From: Rhodobacter sp.
Lineage (GTDB): Bacteria > Pseudomonadota > Alphaproteobacteria > Rhodobacterales > Rhodobacteraceae
DNA: 64,000 bases
Direction: 5' to 3'
NCBI GenBank assembly: GCA_013821825.1
Contig: PNJK01000008.1
Coordinates: forward strand, 1 to 64,000
How positions within the stretch are numbered: the first letter of the stretch is position 1; every line of letters begins with the position of its first letter. Both the position numbers and the translations under genes were made by a program. Positions 9,276-19,328 of the stretch are shown here, one piece after another. Under the pieces are notes generated by a model, which worked only from the letters and a program-made list of their open reading frames with translations, was not told the origin of the DNA and did no database searches.

Positions 9276-9391
9276 GCGGTTCCTCCGTTGCAGTCCGGTG
9301 CAGGGTGGGGCAGGCGGGTGCGCCCGTCCAGCGGGCTTGCATCGGAGGACGGGCTTGGGTCATCTTGACCTTCGGGTTGGGGGGATTTTAT

Positions 9392-10030
9392 ATGGCAGGC
9401 GATCTGACCGATCTGGCGCGGCTTGCCGATCTTGCGCTGGAGCGGGCGGCTTCGGATCGGGTGATCATCGCAATCGCCGGGGCGCCGGGGTCGGGGAAGT
9501 CCACGCTGGCGGAAAAGCTGGTGGGCAAAGTGAATACGCGCCGACCGGGGACGGCCATGGTGCTGCCCATGGACGGCTATCACTACGACGACCTTTATCT
9601 GGTGCCTGCGGGCCTGCGTCCCCGCAAGGGTGCGCCGCATACCTTCGACGTGGGCGGTCTTTACCACACGTTGAAGCGGCTTAGAGCGCGGGACGAGCCA
9701 GAGGTTGCGGTTCCGGTCTTTGACCGCAAGATCGAGATCGCACGTGCCGGCGCGCGGCTGATCCCGGCAGAGGTGTCAGTGATCGTGGTCGAGGGGAACT
9801 GGCTGCTGCTGGATCTGGCTCCCTGGAACCGGCTGCGCCCGATGTTCGACATCACCGCGATGGTCGATGTGCCGGAGGCGATGCTTCGGGCAAGGCTGCG
9901 CGGCCGGTGGGAGCGGCTGGGGCTGAGTTCGGCCGAGATCGCGGCGAAGCTTGAGGAAAACGACCTTCCGAACGGGCGACTGGTGCGGACCGCATCAGCC
10001 ATCCCCGATTATCGTCTGGCGAACGGCTGA
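9392..10030 (+). CDS. P-loop sugar/nucleoside kinase (uridine kinase/FrcK-like)
   Basis: 212-residue kinase of the uridine/pantothenate kinase fold. It shows the Walker A loop IAGAPGSGKSTLAEKL, VLPMDGYHYDDLYLVPAGLRPRKGAPHTFDVGG (base/sugar-site region) and VIVVEGNWLLLDLAPW. The family includes FrcK, encoded with fructose ABC transporters in rhizobia; this is the basis for suggesting a sugar substrate, and it remains inference. The ATG at 9392 follows a GGGGGAT sequence; earlier in-frame starts lie in the divergent promoter gap. The amidohydrolase gene follows after 9 bases, probably in the same operon. Confidence 0.82.
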   Translation: MAGDLTDLARLADLALERAASDRVIIAIAGAPGSGKSTLAEKLVGKVNTRRPGTAMVLPMDGYHYDDLYLVPAGLRPRKGAPHTFDVGGLYHTLKRLRARDEPEVAVPVFDRKIEIARAGARLIPAEVSVIVVEGNWLLLDLAPWNRLRPMFDITAMVDVPEAMLRARLRGRWERLGLSSAEIAAKLEENDLPNGRLVRTASAIPDYRLANG

Positions 10031-10039
10031 GGAACGACC

Positions 10040-10891
10040 ATGGACCTGATCGACACCCACCAGCACCTGATCTTGCGGGACCGGATCGGCTATGCCTGGA
10101 CGCAAGAGATTCCGATCCTCGCTTCGGGGGATTTCACCCGCGAAGACTATGCCCGGCTGGTGGCGGGCAAGGCCGTCGCTGGCTCGATCTTCATGGAAAC
10201 CGGCGTCGATGATGCGGACTACCAGGCCGAGGCGCGGCTGGTCGCTGGCATGGTCAGAACAGCCGTCGGCGGCGTGCCGATGCTGGGGCAGATCGCCTCG
10301 ATACGGCCAGAATGGGACGATGGGTTCGACGCCTGGCTTGAAGAGGCGCAGGGTCTGGGCGTGGTGGGATTTCGGCGCATTCTGCACGTGGTGCCGGATG
10401 GGGTGTCGCAGACGGAAATCTTCCGGGCAAACCTGCGCAAGATCGGGCGGGCAGGCTATCCGTTCGACCTGAATTTCCTGGCCCGCCAGCTGATCCCGAT
10501 CGGTGCAGCTCTGGTGCGGGCCTGTCCCGATCAGCCCTATGTGCTCGATCACTGCGGGGTGCCAGACGTGGCGGCAGGGGCCTTTGACGAATGGCGGCAG
10601 GGAATCGACGTGATGGCCGGGTTCCCGAACATCGTGGTGAAACTGTCGGGCATCACCACCTACTGCGCGCCAGGGACGGCCTCGGTCGCGCTGATCCGGC
10701 CTTATGTCGATCATCTTTTGCAGGCGTTCGGCCCGGACCGGATGCTCTGGGGTGGAGACTGGCCGGTGGTAAACCTTGGCGCCGGCCTTCCCGGCTGGAT
10801 CGACATGACGCGCGAGTTGCTGGCTGGTTTGTCAGCGGATGAACGCTACGCGGTCGGGCAGGGCACGGCACAGCGGGTCTACGGGGTGTGA
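10040..10891 (+). CDS. Amidohydrolase family lactonase-like protein
   Basis: 283-residue TIM-barrel hydrolase of the amidohydrolase-2 type. It starts with the metal-binding IDTHQHL (residues 4-10), has LDHCGVPD in the middle and the late WGGDWPV motif, the pattern of L-fuconolactonase, L-rhamnono-lactonase and 2-pyrone-4,6-dicarboxylate lactonase. A lactone substrate from sugar oxidation is plausible in this context. It follows the P-loop kinase by 9 bases (GAGGAACGACC before the ATG). No signal peptide. Confidence 0.85.
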   Translation: MDLIDTHQHLILRDRIGYAWTQEIPILASGDFTREDYARLVAGKAVAGSIFMETGVDDADYQAEARLVAGMVRTAVGGVPMLGQIASIRPEWDDGFDAWLEEAQGLGVVGFRRILHVVPDGVSQTEIFRANLRKIGRAGYPFDLNFLARQLIPIGAALVRACPDQPYVLDHCGVPDVAAGAFDEWRQGIDVMAGFPNIVVKLSGITTYCAPGTASVALIRPYVDHLLQAFGPDRMLWGGDWPVVNLGAGLPGWIDMTRELLAGLSADERYAVGQGTAQRVYGV

Positions 10892-11056
10892 GCTGGGGTG
10901 TCCACGCTGGACAGGCCGGGGGCCGCGCAGGATTCCAATGGGTTGGCTATGGGCGTTAAGGAATTGGAAAGGTTTGGGTTTGTGTGATGGGCGGGGAGGC
11001 TTGCGGTGGCTGGGCGGCGATGCCATCTGCCATGGGTGTCAGGTGGAGGTGTCGGT

Positions 11057-11951
11057 GTGACAGCAGCGGAGGAGGCGTTCGAGGAAGCTCGGGAACGGAT
11101 CGCTCTGGCAAAGCGCGAAGGGTGAGAGGAGCTTGAGTTCCGCGCCTCGGTGTTCGAGGCGCTGGAACGCCTGCCGGAGGAGATTGCCGAGCTATCGTCT
11201 CTCAAGCGCCTGACCCTCGTGAACACCCAAGTCAGCGATCTGGCGCCGCTGCGGGGTCTGACGGGGCTGAAGAGGCTTGATCTGACGGACACAGCGGTTG
11301 GCCGCGATCAACTGTCGGTGTTGGCGGGCAAGCCGCGACTGGTTCCGCCGGACAGCCTTAATGCGCTGGCCCCTTGGCAGGGTGTGCGGCTGGAAATAAG
11401 CAAGGCCGCGTGAGGACGCTGAGATTGGCCGAATTGCCGGGATCGAAGATGACCGGGAGCGCGTGCCAGCGCTGTTTGCCTATCTGGGGATCAATCCGGG
11501 ACCGGGCGAAGCCGAGTCCGAGGGTGCAACCATTCCGGCGCGCCGGCCCGCCCCGCTGGAAGTTCTGATCTCGGATGCCATCCTCTTTGCGACGCCAGAG
11601 GCGCAACCGGACGTGAGGGCAGAGTATCACGCCGAAGTGGAAGCAGGGGCCGGAGCGAAGGCTGACGCCGAGTCCTCACGCGCGCTGGTGGCCTCGACGG
11701 GCGAGTTTGCGCGGGAGATGGCTGAGAAGGCGCAGCAGAAGAAGAGCCGCGCGCTTGCCCGAAAGGGGGGCGAATTCGTCGAAGGAGTGGTGCTGAAACC
11801 CTTCGGGTTGCCCTATCACCTTGCCAAGAAGATGGAGGAGCCGTTGCGGTTGCTTGCGGGCAGGTTCCCGAACCGGATGGGCTGGGTAGCGAAGTGGTAC
11901 GACGCGACCTTCGGTCCCGAGCATGAAAGGAAGGGCGGAGGCGGGCCGTAG
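11057..11951 (+). pseudogene. Leucine-rich-repeat protein gene, broken by a stop and a frameshift
   Basis: A GTG start at 11057 opens a frame reading VTAAEEAFEEARERIALAKREG, then meets an in-frame TGA at 11123-11125. The same frame resumes with EELEFRASVFEALERLPEEIAELSSLKRLTLVNTQVSDLAPLRGLTGLKRLDLTDT, which contains two or three leucine-rich repeats, and stops at 11413. Coding then continues in another frame from about 11403 (DAEIGRIAGIEDDRERVPALFAYLG) to 11951. Both joins fall where related LRR proteins would be continuous (from memory of Rhodobacterales LRR proteins), so I call one gene disrupted twice. The fragments 11150-11413 and 11463-11951 could still be translated separately. Confidence 0.65.
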
Positions 11952-12136
11952 GACGGCCGCCAACCTGCTGCTTCTGACGACAAGTTGATGCGTCCAGTTC
12001 AAGCTTAACGCCAGATGCCCACGGCCGCCGCCCGACTTCGCCCTAGCCTTGCGCCGGATTTGGCGTTACTCTTTCAAACAGACCCGGGGGACACATCCGG
12101 GCATAAGGCAGAGCAGGCGAATTCAGGCGGTATCCC

Positions 12137-13300
12137 ATGACTGAGATGGTCTATGGTTCCAATCCCGTGCGGGTGACGGAACCGGTGCTTCCCCGTTGGT
12201 GGCGCACAATCGACAAATGGACGTTGACCTCGGTTTTCGTTCTCTTCGGCATTGGGCTGCTACTGGGGCTGGCAGCTTCGGTTCCCCTGGCCACGCGCAA
12301 CGGGTTGGAGCCGTTCTATTATGTCCAGCGACAGGCCTTCTTTGGGGCCATCGCACTGGTGGCGATGATCGCGATTTCCATGATGTCGCCGGCGATGGTG
12401 CGCCGGTTGGGAGTCATGGGCTTCGCCGTGTCAATGGTTGCCGTGATGTTGCTGCCCCTCTTCGGTACCGATTACGGCAAGGGCGCGGTCCGCTGGTTTT
12501 CCCTTGGCTTCGCATCTTTCCAGCCGTCCGAATTCCTGAAGCCGGGCTTCGTGATTGTCGTGGCCTGGCTGATCGCCTCGTCGCAGGAGCTGAACGGGCC
12601 GCCGGGCAAGACGATTTCCTTTGCCCTGACTCTCCTGGTCGTGGGTTTTCTGGCGATGCAGCCGGATTTCGGCCAGTCTGCGCTGATCATTTTCGCCTGG
12701 GGTGTGATCTATTTCATCGGCGGCGCGCCGATGACGCTGATCGTCGTCGTGGGCGGTATCGTTGGGGTCGCCGGGCTGGTCTTCTACAGACTTTCCGAAC
12801 ATTTCGCTCGCCGGATTGACGGGTTCCTGACGCCCGACGTGGACCCGCGCACCCAGCTTGGCTATGCCGCGAACGCGATCCAGGAAGGCGGGTTCTTCGG
12901 CGTGGGCGTGGGCGAGGGGCAGGTCAAATGGTCGCTGCCCGATGCCCATACGGATTTCATCATCGCCGTCGCGGCCGAGGAATACGGCCTGATCCTGGTA
13001 CTGCTGATCCTGACGCTCTACGGAGTGATCGTAGTCCGGTCGCTTAACCGGCTGTTGCCGGAACGCGACCCGTTTGCCCGGCTTGCCGGGTCCGGAATGG
13101 CCTGCATCTTCGGGGTGCAGGCGATGATCAACATGGGGGTCGCAGTGCGGCTTCTGCCTGCCAAGGGAATGACCCTGCCTTTCGTGAGCTATGGCGGCTC
13201 CTCTGTCATTGCGGCGGGGATCACCGTGGGGATGCTTCTGGCGCTGACGCGGGTCCGGCCACGCGGACAGATGAGCGACGTCTTCCGGCGGGGTCGGTGA
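12137..13300 (+). CDS. ftsW: Lipid II polymerase FtsW (SEDS glycosyltransferase)
   Basis: 387-residue inner-membrane SEDS protein with about ten membrane segments; it polymerises septal peptidoglycan together with FtsI. Motifs include [22 protein letters not shown], the conserved acidic loop [35 protein letters not shown] and the C-terminal [10 protein letters not shown]. It opens the division and cell-wall cluster and overlaps murG by one base. The 185 bases upstream, after the broken LRR gene, show no further gene; a promoter there is expected but I cannot point to one with confidence. murD and mraY, usual upstream neighbours in relatives, are absent. Confidence 0.97.
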   Translation: MTEMVYGSNPVRVTEPVLPRWWRTIDKWTLTSVFVLFGIGLLLGLAASVPLATRNGLEPFYYVQRQAFFGAIALVAMIAISMMSPAMVRRLGVMGFAVSMVAVMLLPLFGTDYGKGAVRWFSLGFASFQPSEFLKPGFVIVVAWLIASSQELNGPPGKTISFALTLLVVGFLAMQPDFGQSALIIFAWGVIYFIGGAPMTLIVVVGGIVGVAGLVFYRLSEHFARRIDGFLTPDVDPRTQLGYAANAIQEGGFFGVGVGEGQVKWSLPDAHTDFIIAVAAEEYGLILVLLILTLYGVIVVRSLNRLLPERDPFARLAGSGMACIFGVQAMINMGVAVRLLPAKGMTLPFVSYGGSSVIAAGITVGMLLALTRVRPRGQMSDVFRRGR

Positions 13301-14391
13301 TGGCGAAACTCTTGCTCATTGCCGCAGGAGGTACCGGGGGCCACATGTTTCCGGCGCAAGCTTTGGCCGAAGCAATGCTGGCGCGCGGCTGGCGCGTGAA
13401 GCTCTCGACTGACGAACGGGGCGCGCGCTATGCGAGCGGCTTTCCCGATGGCGTGAAGATCGAGCGCATGGCCTCGGCCACCTTCGCGCGCGGGGGAATT
13501 GCGGCCAAGCTCATGGTTCCGTTCCGGATTGCAGGAGGGGTGATCGGGGCGCTTTGGTCGCAAATGCGCGACCGTCCGACCGTGGTTGTGGGGTTCGGGG
13601 GTTACCCGTCCATCCCGGCCCTGACGGCGGCCTGGCTGCTGCGCCGGCCGCGGATGATCCACGAACAGAATGGCGTGCTGGGCCGGGTCAACCAGGTCTT
13701 CGCCCGCCGGGTGGACAAAGTCGCCTGCGGCACCTGGCCGACTGAACTTCCGTCTGGCGTGACAGGCGAGCCAGTCGGCAACCCGGTGCGGCAGGCGGTG
13801 CTGGACCGGGCAGCCGCCCCATACATCCCGCCCGGGGACTATCCGATGGCAATGTTGGTCATCGGCGGCAGTCAAGGTGCGCGCGTTCTGTCGGCTGTCG
13901 TTCCGGCGGCGCTGGCACTTTTGCCGGAAGCCCTGCGGTCCAACCTTCGCGTCGCACATCAGGCCCGCGACGAGGATGCGGCGCGCGCCGCCGAGGCCTA
14001 TGAGGCGGCAGGCGTTCGCGCCGAGATTGCCCCCTTCTTCGCCGACATCCCGCGGCGACTTTCTGAAGCGCAGCTGGTCATTTCAAGATCGGGTGCTTCG
14101 TCGGTCGCGGACATCTCGGTCATCGGACGCCCGGTGATCCTGATCCCCTTTGCCGCAGCCGCTGCCGACCACCAGACCGCGAATGCGCGCGGGCTGGTTG
14201 ATGCAGGCGCGGCGGCGCTGATCCCGGAAAAGGCACTTGACGCGGACACCCTCGCGCGTCACATCGCCGCGATCCTTGGCGACCCCCACGCGGCCGAGAC
14301 AATGGCGCGCAACGCTCTGGGCGAAGGGAAACCCGATGCGACCGCCCGCTTGGTAGCGCTGGTCGAAGACCTTGCAGGAGGTGCAGAATGA
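13300..14391 (+). CDS. murG: UDP-GlcNAc:lipid I transferase MurG
   Basis: 363-residue GT28 glycosyltransferase, membrane-associated, that converts lipid I to lipid II. The glycine-rich N-terminal loop [19 protein letters not shown] and the C-domain [16 protein letters not shown] and [24 protein letters not shown] are typical. The ATG at 13300 overlaps the ftsW stop by one base (TGATG); a GTG one codon earlier is also in frame. Ends in an ATGA overlap with murC, so translation is coupled. Confidence 0.97.
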   Translation: MAKLLLIAAGGTGGHMFPAQALAEAMLARGWRVKLSTDERGARYASGFPDGVKIERMASATFARGGIAAKLMVPFRIAGGVIGALWSQMRDRPTVVVGFGGYPSIPALTAAWLLRRPRMIHEQNGVLGRVNQVFARRVDKVACGTWPTELPSGVTGEPVGNPVRQAVLDRAAAPYIPPGDYPMAMLVIGGSQGARVLSAVVPAALALLPEALRSNLRVAHQARDEDAARAAEAYEAAGVRAEIAPFFADIPRRLSEAQLVISRSGASSVADISVIGRPVILIPFAAAAADHQTANARGLVDAGAAALIPEKALDADTLARHIAAILGDPHAAETMARNALGEGKPDATARLVALVEDLAGGAE

Positions 14392-15797
14392 ACGCAGCCG
14401 CGACCAAGCTGCCCATGGAACTTGGCCCGATCCATTTCGTGGGGATCGGCGGCATCGGCATGTCGGGCATCGCCGAGGTGCTGATGACCCTGGGCTACCG
14501 GGTGCAGGGATCGGATGTGAAGGCATCGAAAATCACTGACCGGCTGGTGTCTCTGGGGGCTGTGTTCTTCGATGGCCAGAAGGCCGAAAACATCGGCGAG
14601 GCGGCGGTTGTGGTGATCTCTTCCGCCATCAAGAAGGGCAATCCCGAACTGGAGGAAGCGCGGCGCAGGAAGCTTCCCGTCGTGCGCCGGGCCGAGATGC
14701 TGGCGGAACTGATGCGGATGCGGTCGAACATCGCGATCGCAGGAACGCATGGCAAGACCACGACGACAACGATGGTCGCGACGCTGCTGGACAAGGGCGG
14801 GTTTGACCCGACAGTCATCAATGGCGGGGTGATCCACGCCTACGGATCGAACGCCCGCGCCGGCGCAGGCGAGTGGATGGTGGTCGAGGCGGACGAAAGC
14901 GACGGCAGCTTCAACCGCCTGCCCGCGACGATTGCCATCGTCACCAACATCGACCCCGAGCATATGGAGCATTGGGGAACCTTCGATGCGCTGCGCAAGG
15001 GCTTCCTCGATTTCGTTTCGCATATCCCGTTCTACGGGCTTGCGGTCTGTTGCACCGACCACCCAGAGGTGCAGGCGCTGGTCGGCCGGGTCACGGATCG
15101 CCGCGTGTTGACCTTCGGTTTCAATGCCCAGGCCGATGTCAGGGCGCAAAACCTGACCTACGAAAACGGCGTCGCGCATTTCGACATCGCGCTGCGGGCC
15201 GAAGACACGGTGATCGAAGGCTGCACTTTGCCGATGCCCGGCGATCACAACGTGTCGAACGCGCTGGCGGCAGTGGCAGTAGCCCGGCATCTGGGAATGA
15301 AGAAGGACGAGATCCGCGAGGCGCTTGCCGGGTTCGCCGGCGTCAATCGCCGCTTCACCCGAGTTGCCGAAGTTAACGGTGTCACCATCATCGACGACTA
15401 CGGCCACCATCCGGTGGAAATCGCCGCCGTCCTGAAGGCCGCCCGACAAGCAACGAAAGGCCGGATCATCGCGGTCCACCAGCCGCACCGCTATTCGCGC
15501 CTCAGCAACCTGTTCGACGACTTCTGCACCTGCTTCAACGAAGCCGACGTCGTGGCCATCGCTGATATCTATGCTGCCGGCGAAGACCCGATCCCCGGCG
15601 CCAGCCGCGACGACCTCGTGGCGGGACTGATCGCGCATGGCCACCGCCACGCCCGCGCCTTGCAGGACGAGGCAGAGCTTGTCCGCCTGGTCAAGGAACA
15701 GGCCCGGCCGGGGGATATGGTCGTTTGCCTTGGGGCCGGCACGATTTCCGTATGGGCGAACGCGCTGCCCGCCAGACTGATCGGTCAGGCGGCATGA
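14388..15797 (+). CDS. murC: UDP-N-acetylmuramate-L-alanine ligase
   Basis: 469-residue cytosolic Mur ligase adding L-alanine to UDP-MurNAc. The Rossmann loop [16 protein letters not shown] (residues 17-32), the ATP P-loop GTHGKTTTT (119-127), the [11 protein letters not shown] central motif and the late [10 protein letters not shown] motif are all intact. The start overlaps the murG stop as ATGA. Two small DUF2484 membrane genes are inserted between it and murB. Confidence 0.97.
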   Translation: MNAAATKLPMELGPIHFVGIGGIGMSGIAEVLMTLGYRVQGSDVKASKITDRLVSLGAVFFDGQKAENIGEAAVVVISSAIKKGNPELEEARRRKLPVVRRAEMLAELMRMRSNIAIAGTHGKTTTTTMVATLLDKGGFDPTVINGGVIHAYGSNARAGAGEWMVVEADESDGSFNRLPATIAIVTNIDPEHMEHWGTFDALRKGFLDFVSHIPFYGLAVCCTDHPEVQALVGRVTDRRVLTFGFNAQADVRAQNLTYENGVAHFDIALRAEDTVIEGCTLPMPGDHNVSNALAAVAVARHLGMKKDEIREALAGFAGVNRRFTRVAEVNGVTIIDDYGHHPVEIAAVLKAARQATKGRIIAVHQPHRYSRLSNLFDDFCTCFNEADVVAIADIYAAGEDPIPGASRDDLVAGLIAHGHRHARALQDEAELVRLVKEQARPGDMVVCLGAGTISVWANALPARLIGQAA

Positions 15798-15828
15798 GCG
15801 GGCAGGCCATCGACGCAGTTTCGGCTTT

Positions 15829-16122
15829 TTGGCCCGTTCCGGGCCTCTCCGCAGCTTGAGCGAGCCGCTGATCCTTGGCGGCCTCTGGATCGTCGCCTCG
15901 GCCATTGTCGCGATCTTGCCGATGCGGCTCCAGATGGTGCCGGGCGTAGCACTGCTGGTCGCAGCACCGGTGTTGCTTGTCTGGATCGGTTGGATCCACG
16001 GCTGGCTGTGGCTGGGACTTGGCCTCTTCGCTTTCATCTCGATGTTCCGCAATCCGCTTCGCTACTTCGCGCGCCGGGCCCTTGGTCGTCCGGCCCCCCG
16101 GCCGAAGGAGTTGGACAAATGA
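15829..16122 (+). CDS. DUF2484-like small membrane protein (first copy)
   Basis: Up to 97 residues with about three hydrophobic segments (LILGGLWIVASAIVAILP, VPGVALLVAAPVLLVWIGW, WLWLGLGLFAFISM) and a basic C-terminus. The layout matches the downstream neighbour and suggests a tandem pair of DUF2484 proteins. The start is uncertain: only TTG codons at 15829 and 15856 are available, neither with a clear ribosome-binding site. It ends in an ATGA overlap with the second copy. Function unknown; location in the mur cluster hints at an envelope role, which is inference only. Confidence 0.65.
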   Translation: MARSGPLRSLSEPLILGGLWIVASAIVAILPMRLQMVPGVALLVAAPVLLVWIGWIHGWLWLGLGLFAFISMFRNPLRYFARRALGRPAPRPKELDK

Positions 16123-16364
16123 CGCTGCCGCTCAGCCTTTGTCTCTTGTGGCTGGTCGCGGCCAACGTGATCGCCATGTTCCCGTCGCGCGACAAGCATT
16201 GGCGCGCGGCCTATGTGCTGATCGCCATCGGCGTGCCGCTGCTGGGGTGGGTGACCTATGAGGGCGGGCCGATCATCGGCATGCTGGTGCTGGCCGCGGG
16301 CGCGTCGATCCTGCGCTGGCCGGTGGTTTTCTTCTGGCGCTGGCTCCGGCGGCAGTTCGGCTGA
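16119..16364 (+). CDS. DUF2484 small membrane protein (second copy)
   Basis: 81 residues: [50 protein letters not shown] followed by [22 protein letters not shown]. Three short membrane helices and aromatic/basic turns match DUF2484. The ATG overlaps the stop of the preceding gene (ATGA), so the two are translated together. A 160-base stretch without a clear gene separates it from murB. Confidence 0.8.
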   Translation: MTLPLSLCLLWLVAANVIAMFPSRDKHWRAAYVLIAIGVPLLGWVTYEGGPIIGMLVLAAGASILRWPVVFFWRWLRRQFG

Positions 16365-16524
16365 TATCCTGGTCGATCTTTCGGGCGGCTACGGTCGGAC
16401 TGGACTGCAAGGGCTACTGGCGCGCGCATTGGCCACGATGGTGTTTGGCCTCTCGATCCTGAAGGGCCAGCGCCGCGGGTGTCGCCCCTTGCCGGAAGCC
16501 GGGCGCGCCGTTACGAAGGCCCGC

Positions 16525-17451
16525 ATGATCGCTTTGCCAACCCCTCGCGGTGTTCTGACCCCGAACCGGTCTCTGGCCGACCTGACCTGGCTGCGCGTCG
16601 GTGGGCCTGCCGACTGGCTGTTTCAACCCGCCGACGAGGCGGATCTTGCCGGTTTCCTTGCGGCACTCGATCCCGCAATCCCGGTGTTTCCGATGGGCGT
16701 GGGGTCAAACCTGATTGTTCGGGACGGTGGCCTTCGGGCCGTGGTGATCCGCCTTGGGCGTGGCTTCAACGGGATCGAAGTTCAGGGCAACCGGATCACG
16801 GCAGGCGCAGCCGCGCTTGATGCCCATGTTGCCCGCAAGGCCGCCGAAGCGGGGCTGGACCTGACCTTTCTGCGAACGATCCCCGGCAGCATCGGCGGCG
16901 CGGTGCGGATGAATGCCGGCTGCTATGGCGCCTATGTGTCGGATGTGCTGCAGGATGTGCGGATCGTGATGCGTAACGGGCGGATCGAAACCCTGCCCGC
17001 AAGTGCCTTGAACCTTCGCTATCGGCAAAGCGACCTTCCCGCAGAGGCGGTGATCGTCGCGGCCACTTTCCGTGCGGCGCCAGGCGACCCGGCGGCGCTG
17101 GAGGCTAAGATGGTCGATCAGATCGCCAAGCGTGACGCCAGCCAGCCTACCAAGGATAGATCCGCAGGCAGCACCTTCCGCAATCCCTTGGGGCGCAGCA
17201 GCACCGGTGCCGCCGATGACACGCACGAGCTGAAGGCCTGGAAGGTCATCGACGACGCCGGCATGCGCGGCGCGAAGATCGGCGGGGCGCAAATGTCGCC
17301 CATGCATTCGAACTTTCTGATCAACGCCGGTGGCGCCACGGCGGCCGACCTTGAAAATCTGGGAGAGGAAGTGCGAAAAAAGGTTTTCCAATCAAGCGGT
17401 ATCGCGTTAGAGTGGGAAATCATGCGGGTCGGAGAGCACCCGCACGACTAA
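16525..17451 (+). CDS. murB: UDP-N-acetylenolpyruvoylglucosamine reductase
   Basis: 308-residue FAD/NADPH enzyme that reduces enolpyruvyl-UDP-GlcNAc to UDP-MurNAc. Visible are the N-terminal [15 protein letters not shown], the FAD-site [13 protein letters not shown], the [17 protein letters not shown] block and the catalytic region STFRNPLG with [23 protein letters not shown]. The ATG at 16525 is selected because GAAGG precedes it and because it gives the normal length; upstream in-frame starts lie in the previous gene. Followed by ddl after 39 bases. Confidence 0.97.
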   Translation: MIALPTPRGVLTPNRSLADLTWLRVGGPADWLFQPADEADLAGFLAALDPAIPVFPMGVGSNLIVRDGGLRAVVIRLGRGFNGIEVQGNRITAGAAALDAHVARKAAEAGLDLTFLRTIPGSIGGAVRMNAGCYGAYVSDVLQDVRIVMRNGRIETLPASALNLRYRQSDLPAEAVIVAATFRAAPGDPAALEAKMVDQIAKRDASQPTKDRSAGSTFRNPLGRSSTGAADDTHELKAWKVIDDAGMRGAKIGGAQMSPMHSNFLINAGGATAADLENLGEEVRKKVFQSSGIALEWEIMRVGEHPHD

Positions 17452-17490
17452 CAATATCACGGGTCGCAAAAGACCTGGATGAGGCAGTAG

Positions 17491-18411
17491 ATGGCGGGCG
17501 CATCGAGCAGGATGCCCCCCAGAGTGGCGGTACTGATGGGTGGGCTTTCCGTTGAGCGGGAGGTCTCTCTCGTTTCAGGGCGCGAATGCGCCGTGGCCCT
17601 CCGGGCGGCAGGATACCAGGTGATCGAGGTCGATTGTGGCCTCGATTTGCCCGTGCGTCTGGCCGAAATCAAACCCGATGTCTGTTTCAACGCGCTCCAC
17701 GGTCGCTGGGGCGAGGATGGCTGCGTTCAGGGTATCCTTGAATGGATGCGGATTCCTTACACGCATTCCGGCGTGCTGGCCTCGGCGCTTGCGATGGACA
17801 AGGCGAAGACCAAGGAAGTCTACGTCGCCGCGGGTCTGCCCATAGTCGAAAGCGTCCTGGCGACGAAAGAGGCGGTCGAGGCCGGGCACGTTCTGCCGCC
17901 ACCCTATGTGGTAAAGCCGAACAACGAAGGCTCCTCGGTCGGGGTCTACATCGTGCATCCCGGGTCGAACGCGCCGCGTCTGGCGGCGACGATGCCGGAC
18001 ACGGTGATGGTGGAAACCTATGCCCCGGGCCGCGAGATGACGACGACAGTGATGGGGGACCGTGCGCTTTGTGTGACGGACATCATCACCGACGGCTGGT
18101 ACGACTATGACGCCAAATACAAGACCGGCGGATCGCGCCATGTTGTCCCGGCCGACATCCCGGCCGAGATCACCGAGGCCTGCCTTGATTATGCGCGTCG
18201 GGCGCATCTGGCGCTGGGCTGCCGGGGTGTCAGCCGCACCGACTTTCGCTGGGACGACACGCGCGGCCTTGACGGTCTGATCCTGCTGGAGACGAACACC
18301 CAGCCGGGGATGACGCCCACCTCGCTTGTCCCCGAACAGGCGGCGGTTCTGGGGATCAGCTTTCCCGACCTGTGCGACTGGATGGTGAAGGACGCGTCAT
18401 GCAACCGCTGA
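17491..18411 (+). CDS. ddl: D-alanine-D-alanine ligase
   Basis: 306-residue ATP-grasp ligase joining two D-alanines for the peptidoglycan stem. Motifs: [37 protein letters not shown], the ATP-grasp segment [18 protein letters not shown] and the C-terminal [20 protein letters not shown]. The start at 17491 gives a short N-terminal extension; an ATG at 17512 ([11 protein letters not shown]) is an alternative. Its 3' end overlaps ftsQ by 13 bases. Confidence 0.96.
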   Translation: MAGASSRMPPRVAVLMGGLSVEREVSLVSGRECAVALRAAGYQVIEVDCGLDLPVRLAEIKPDVCFNALHGRWGEDGCVQGILEWMRIPYTHSGVLASALAMDKAKTKEVYVAAGLPIVESVLATKEAVEAGHVLPPPYVVKPNNEGSSVGVYIVHPGSNAPRLAATMPDTVMVETYAPGREMTTTVMGDRALCVTDIITDGWYDYDAKYKTGGSRHVVPADIPAEITEACLDYARRAHLALGCRGVSRTDFRWDDTRGLDGLILLETNTQPGMTPTSLVPEQAAVLGISFPDLCDWMVKDASCNR

Positions 18412-19328
18412 ACGCCCTTCGCCCGAATGGCCCCGCGCCGCTGCGACAGGTGCAGCCCGCGCGTGCCGTGCGCCGCGACCCGGCGCCGTCGAAGTGGGCG
18501 TACCGGCTGCAACGGATGATGCTGACGCCACATGTGCGGGTATTCCTGCGCACCGGTTTGCCAACTCTGGTCCTGCTCGGCGGAGCGGCGCTGTGGTTGG
18601 CGAGCGACGGAAACCGGCAGTCGCTTGTCACAATGCTGACCGACCTGCGTGAGGATTTTGAAGCCCGGCCCGAGTTCAGTGTCTCGCTCGCCTCGATCGA
18701 GGGGGCGTCGGATGATCTCGCCGAGGCGGTGCGGGCCCGGCTCGGCCTCGACTTGCCAATGTCTTCGTTCGACATCGATCTGGACGCGGTGCGTGGCCGG
18801 ATCGAAAGTCTGGACGCGGTAAAGTCGGCCGATCTTCGCGTGCGACCTGGCGGCGTGCTTCAGGTCGTTATCACTGAACGTGTGCCGGTCGCCGTCTGGC
18901 GGACCGAAGGCGGGTTAACGCTGGTCGATGATGATGGCCGTCGTGTCGCGGGCCTGGTGTCGCGCGGCGACCGGCCCGACCTGCCGCTGATCGCGGGCGA
19001 AGGGGCCGATCTTTTCACCTTCGAGGCACTGGACCTCATCGCCGCCGCTGGGCCTCTCTCCCCCCGGATCCGTGGACTTGTCCGCATGGGTGAACGGCGC
19101 TGGGACGTGGTTCTGGACCGCGACCAGCGCGTGATGCTGCCCGAAAAGAACCCCGTGCAGGCGCTGGAGCGTCTGCTGGCTCTGGACCAAGTCCAGGACA
19201 TCATGAACCGCGACATCCTGACCGTCGACCTCCGGTCGGACCACCGGCCCACCCTACGCCTGACCCCCTATGCCCTGCGCGAAATGCGCCGCGACCAAGG
19301 CATTGAAACCGTGGAGAACGAACTGTGA
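18399..19328 (+). CDS. ftsQ: Cell division protein FtsQ
   Basis: 309-residue bitopic division protein. An N-terminal basic cytoplasmic tail is followed by one membrane helix ([17 protein letters not shown], about residues 55-70), a POTRA domain ([50 protein letters not shown]) and the beta domain. It links FtsA/FtsZ to the septal synthase via FtsB/FtsL. The ATG at 18399 overlaps ddl; the stop overlaps ftsA (GTGA). Divergent sequence is normal for this family, and position makes the call secure. Confidence 0.94.
   Translation: MQPLNALRPNGPAPLRQVQPARAVRRDPAPSKWAYRLQRMMLTPHVRVFLRTGLPTLVLLGGAALWLASDGNRQSLVTMLTDLREDFEARPEFSVSLASIEGASDDLAEAVRARLGLDLPMSSFDIDLDAVRGRIESLDAVKSADLRVRPGGVLQVVITERVPVAVWRTEGGLTLVDDDGRRVAGLVSRGDRPDLPLIAGEGADLFTFEALDLIAAAGPLSPRIRGLVRMGERRWDVVLDRDQRVMLPEKNPVQALERLLALDQVQDIMNRDILTVDLRSDHRPTLRLTPYALREMRRDQGIETVENEL

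Noticed and set aside
8201-10947. Shared 16-mer ATTCCAATGRGTTGGC at 8201-8216 and 10932-10947 as a dispersed repeat
   Set aside because: One mismatch in 16 bases between two places in 64 kb is expected by chance; flanks are not similar.
14259-16052. A 597-codon open frame antisense to murC and the DUF2484 genes
   Set aside because: Composition is low-complexity R/H/D/G-rich and it lies opposite intact murC motifs.
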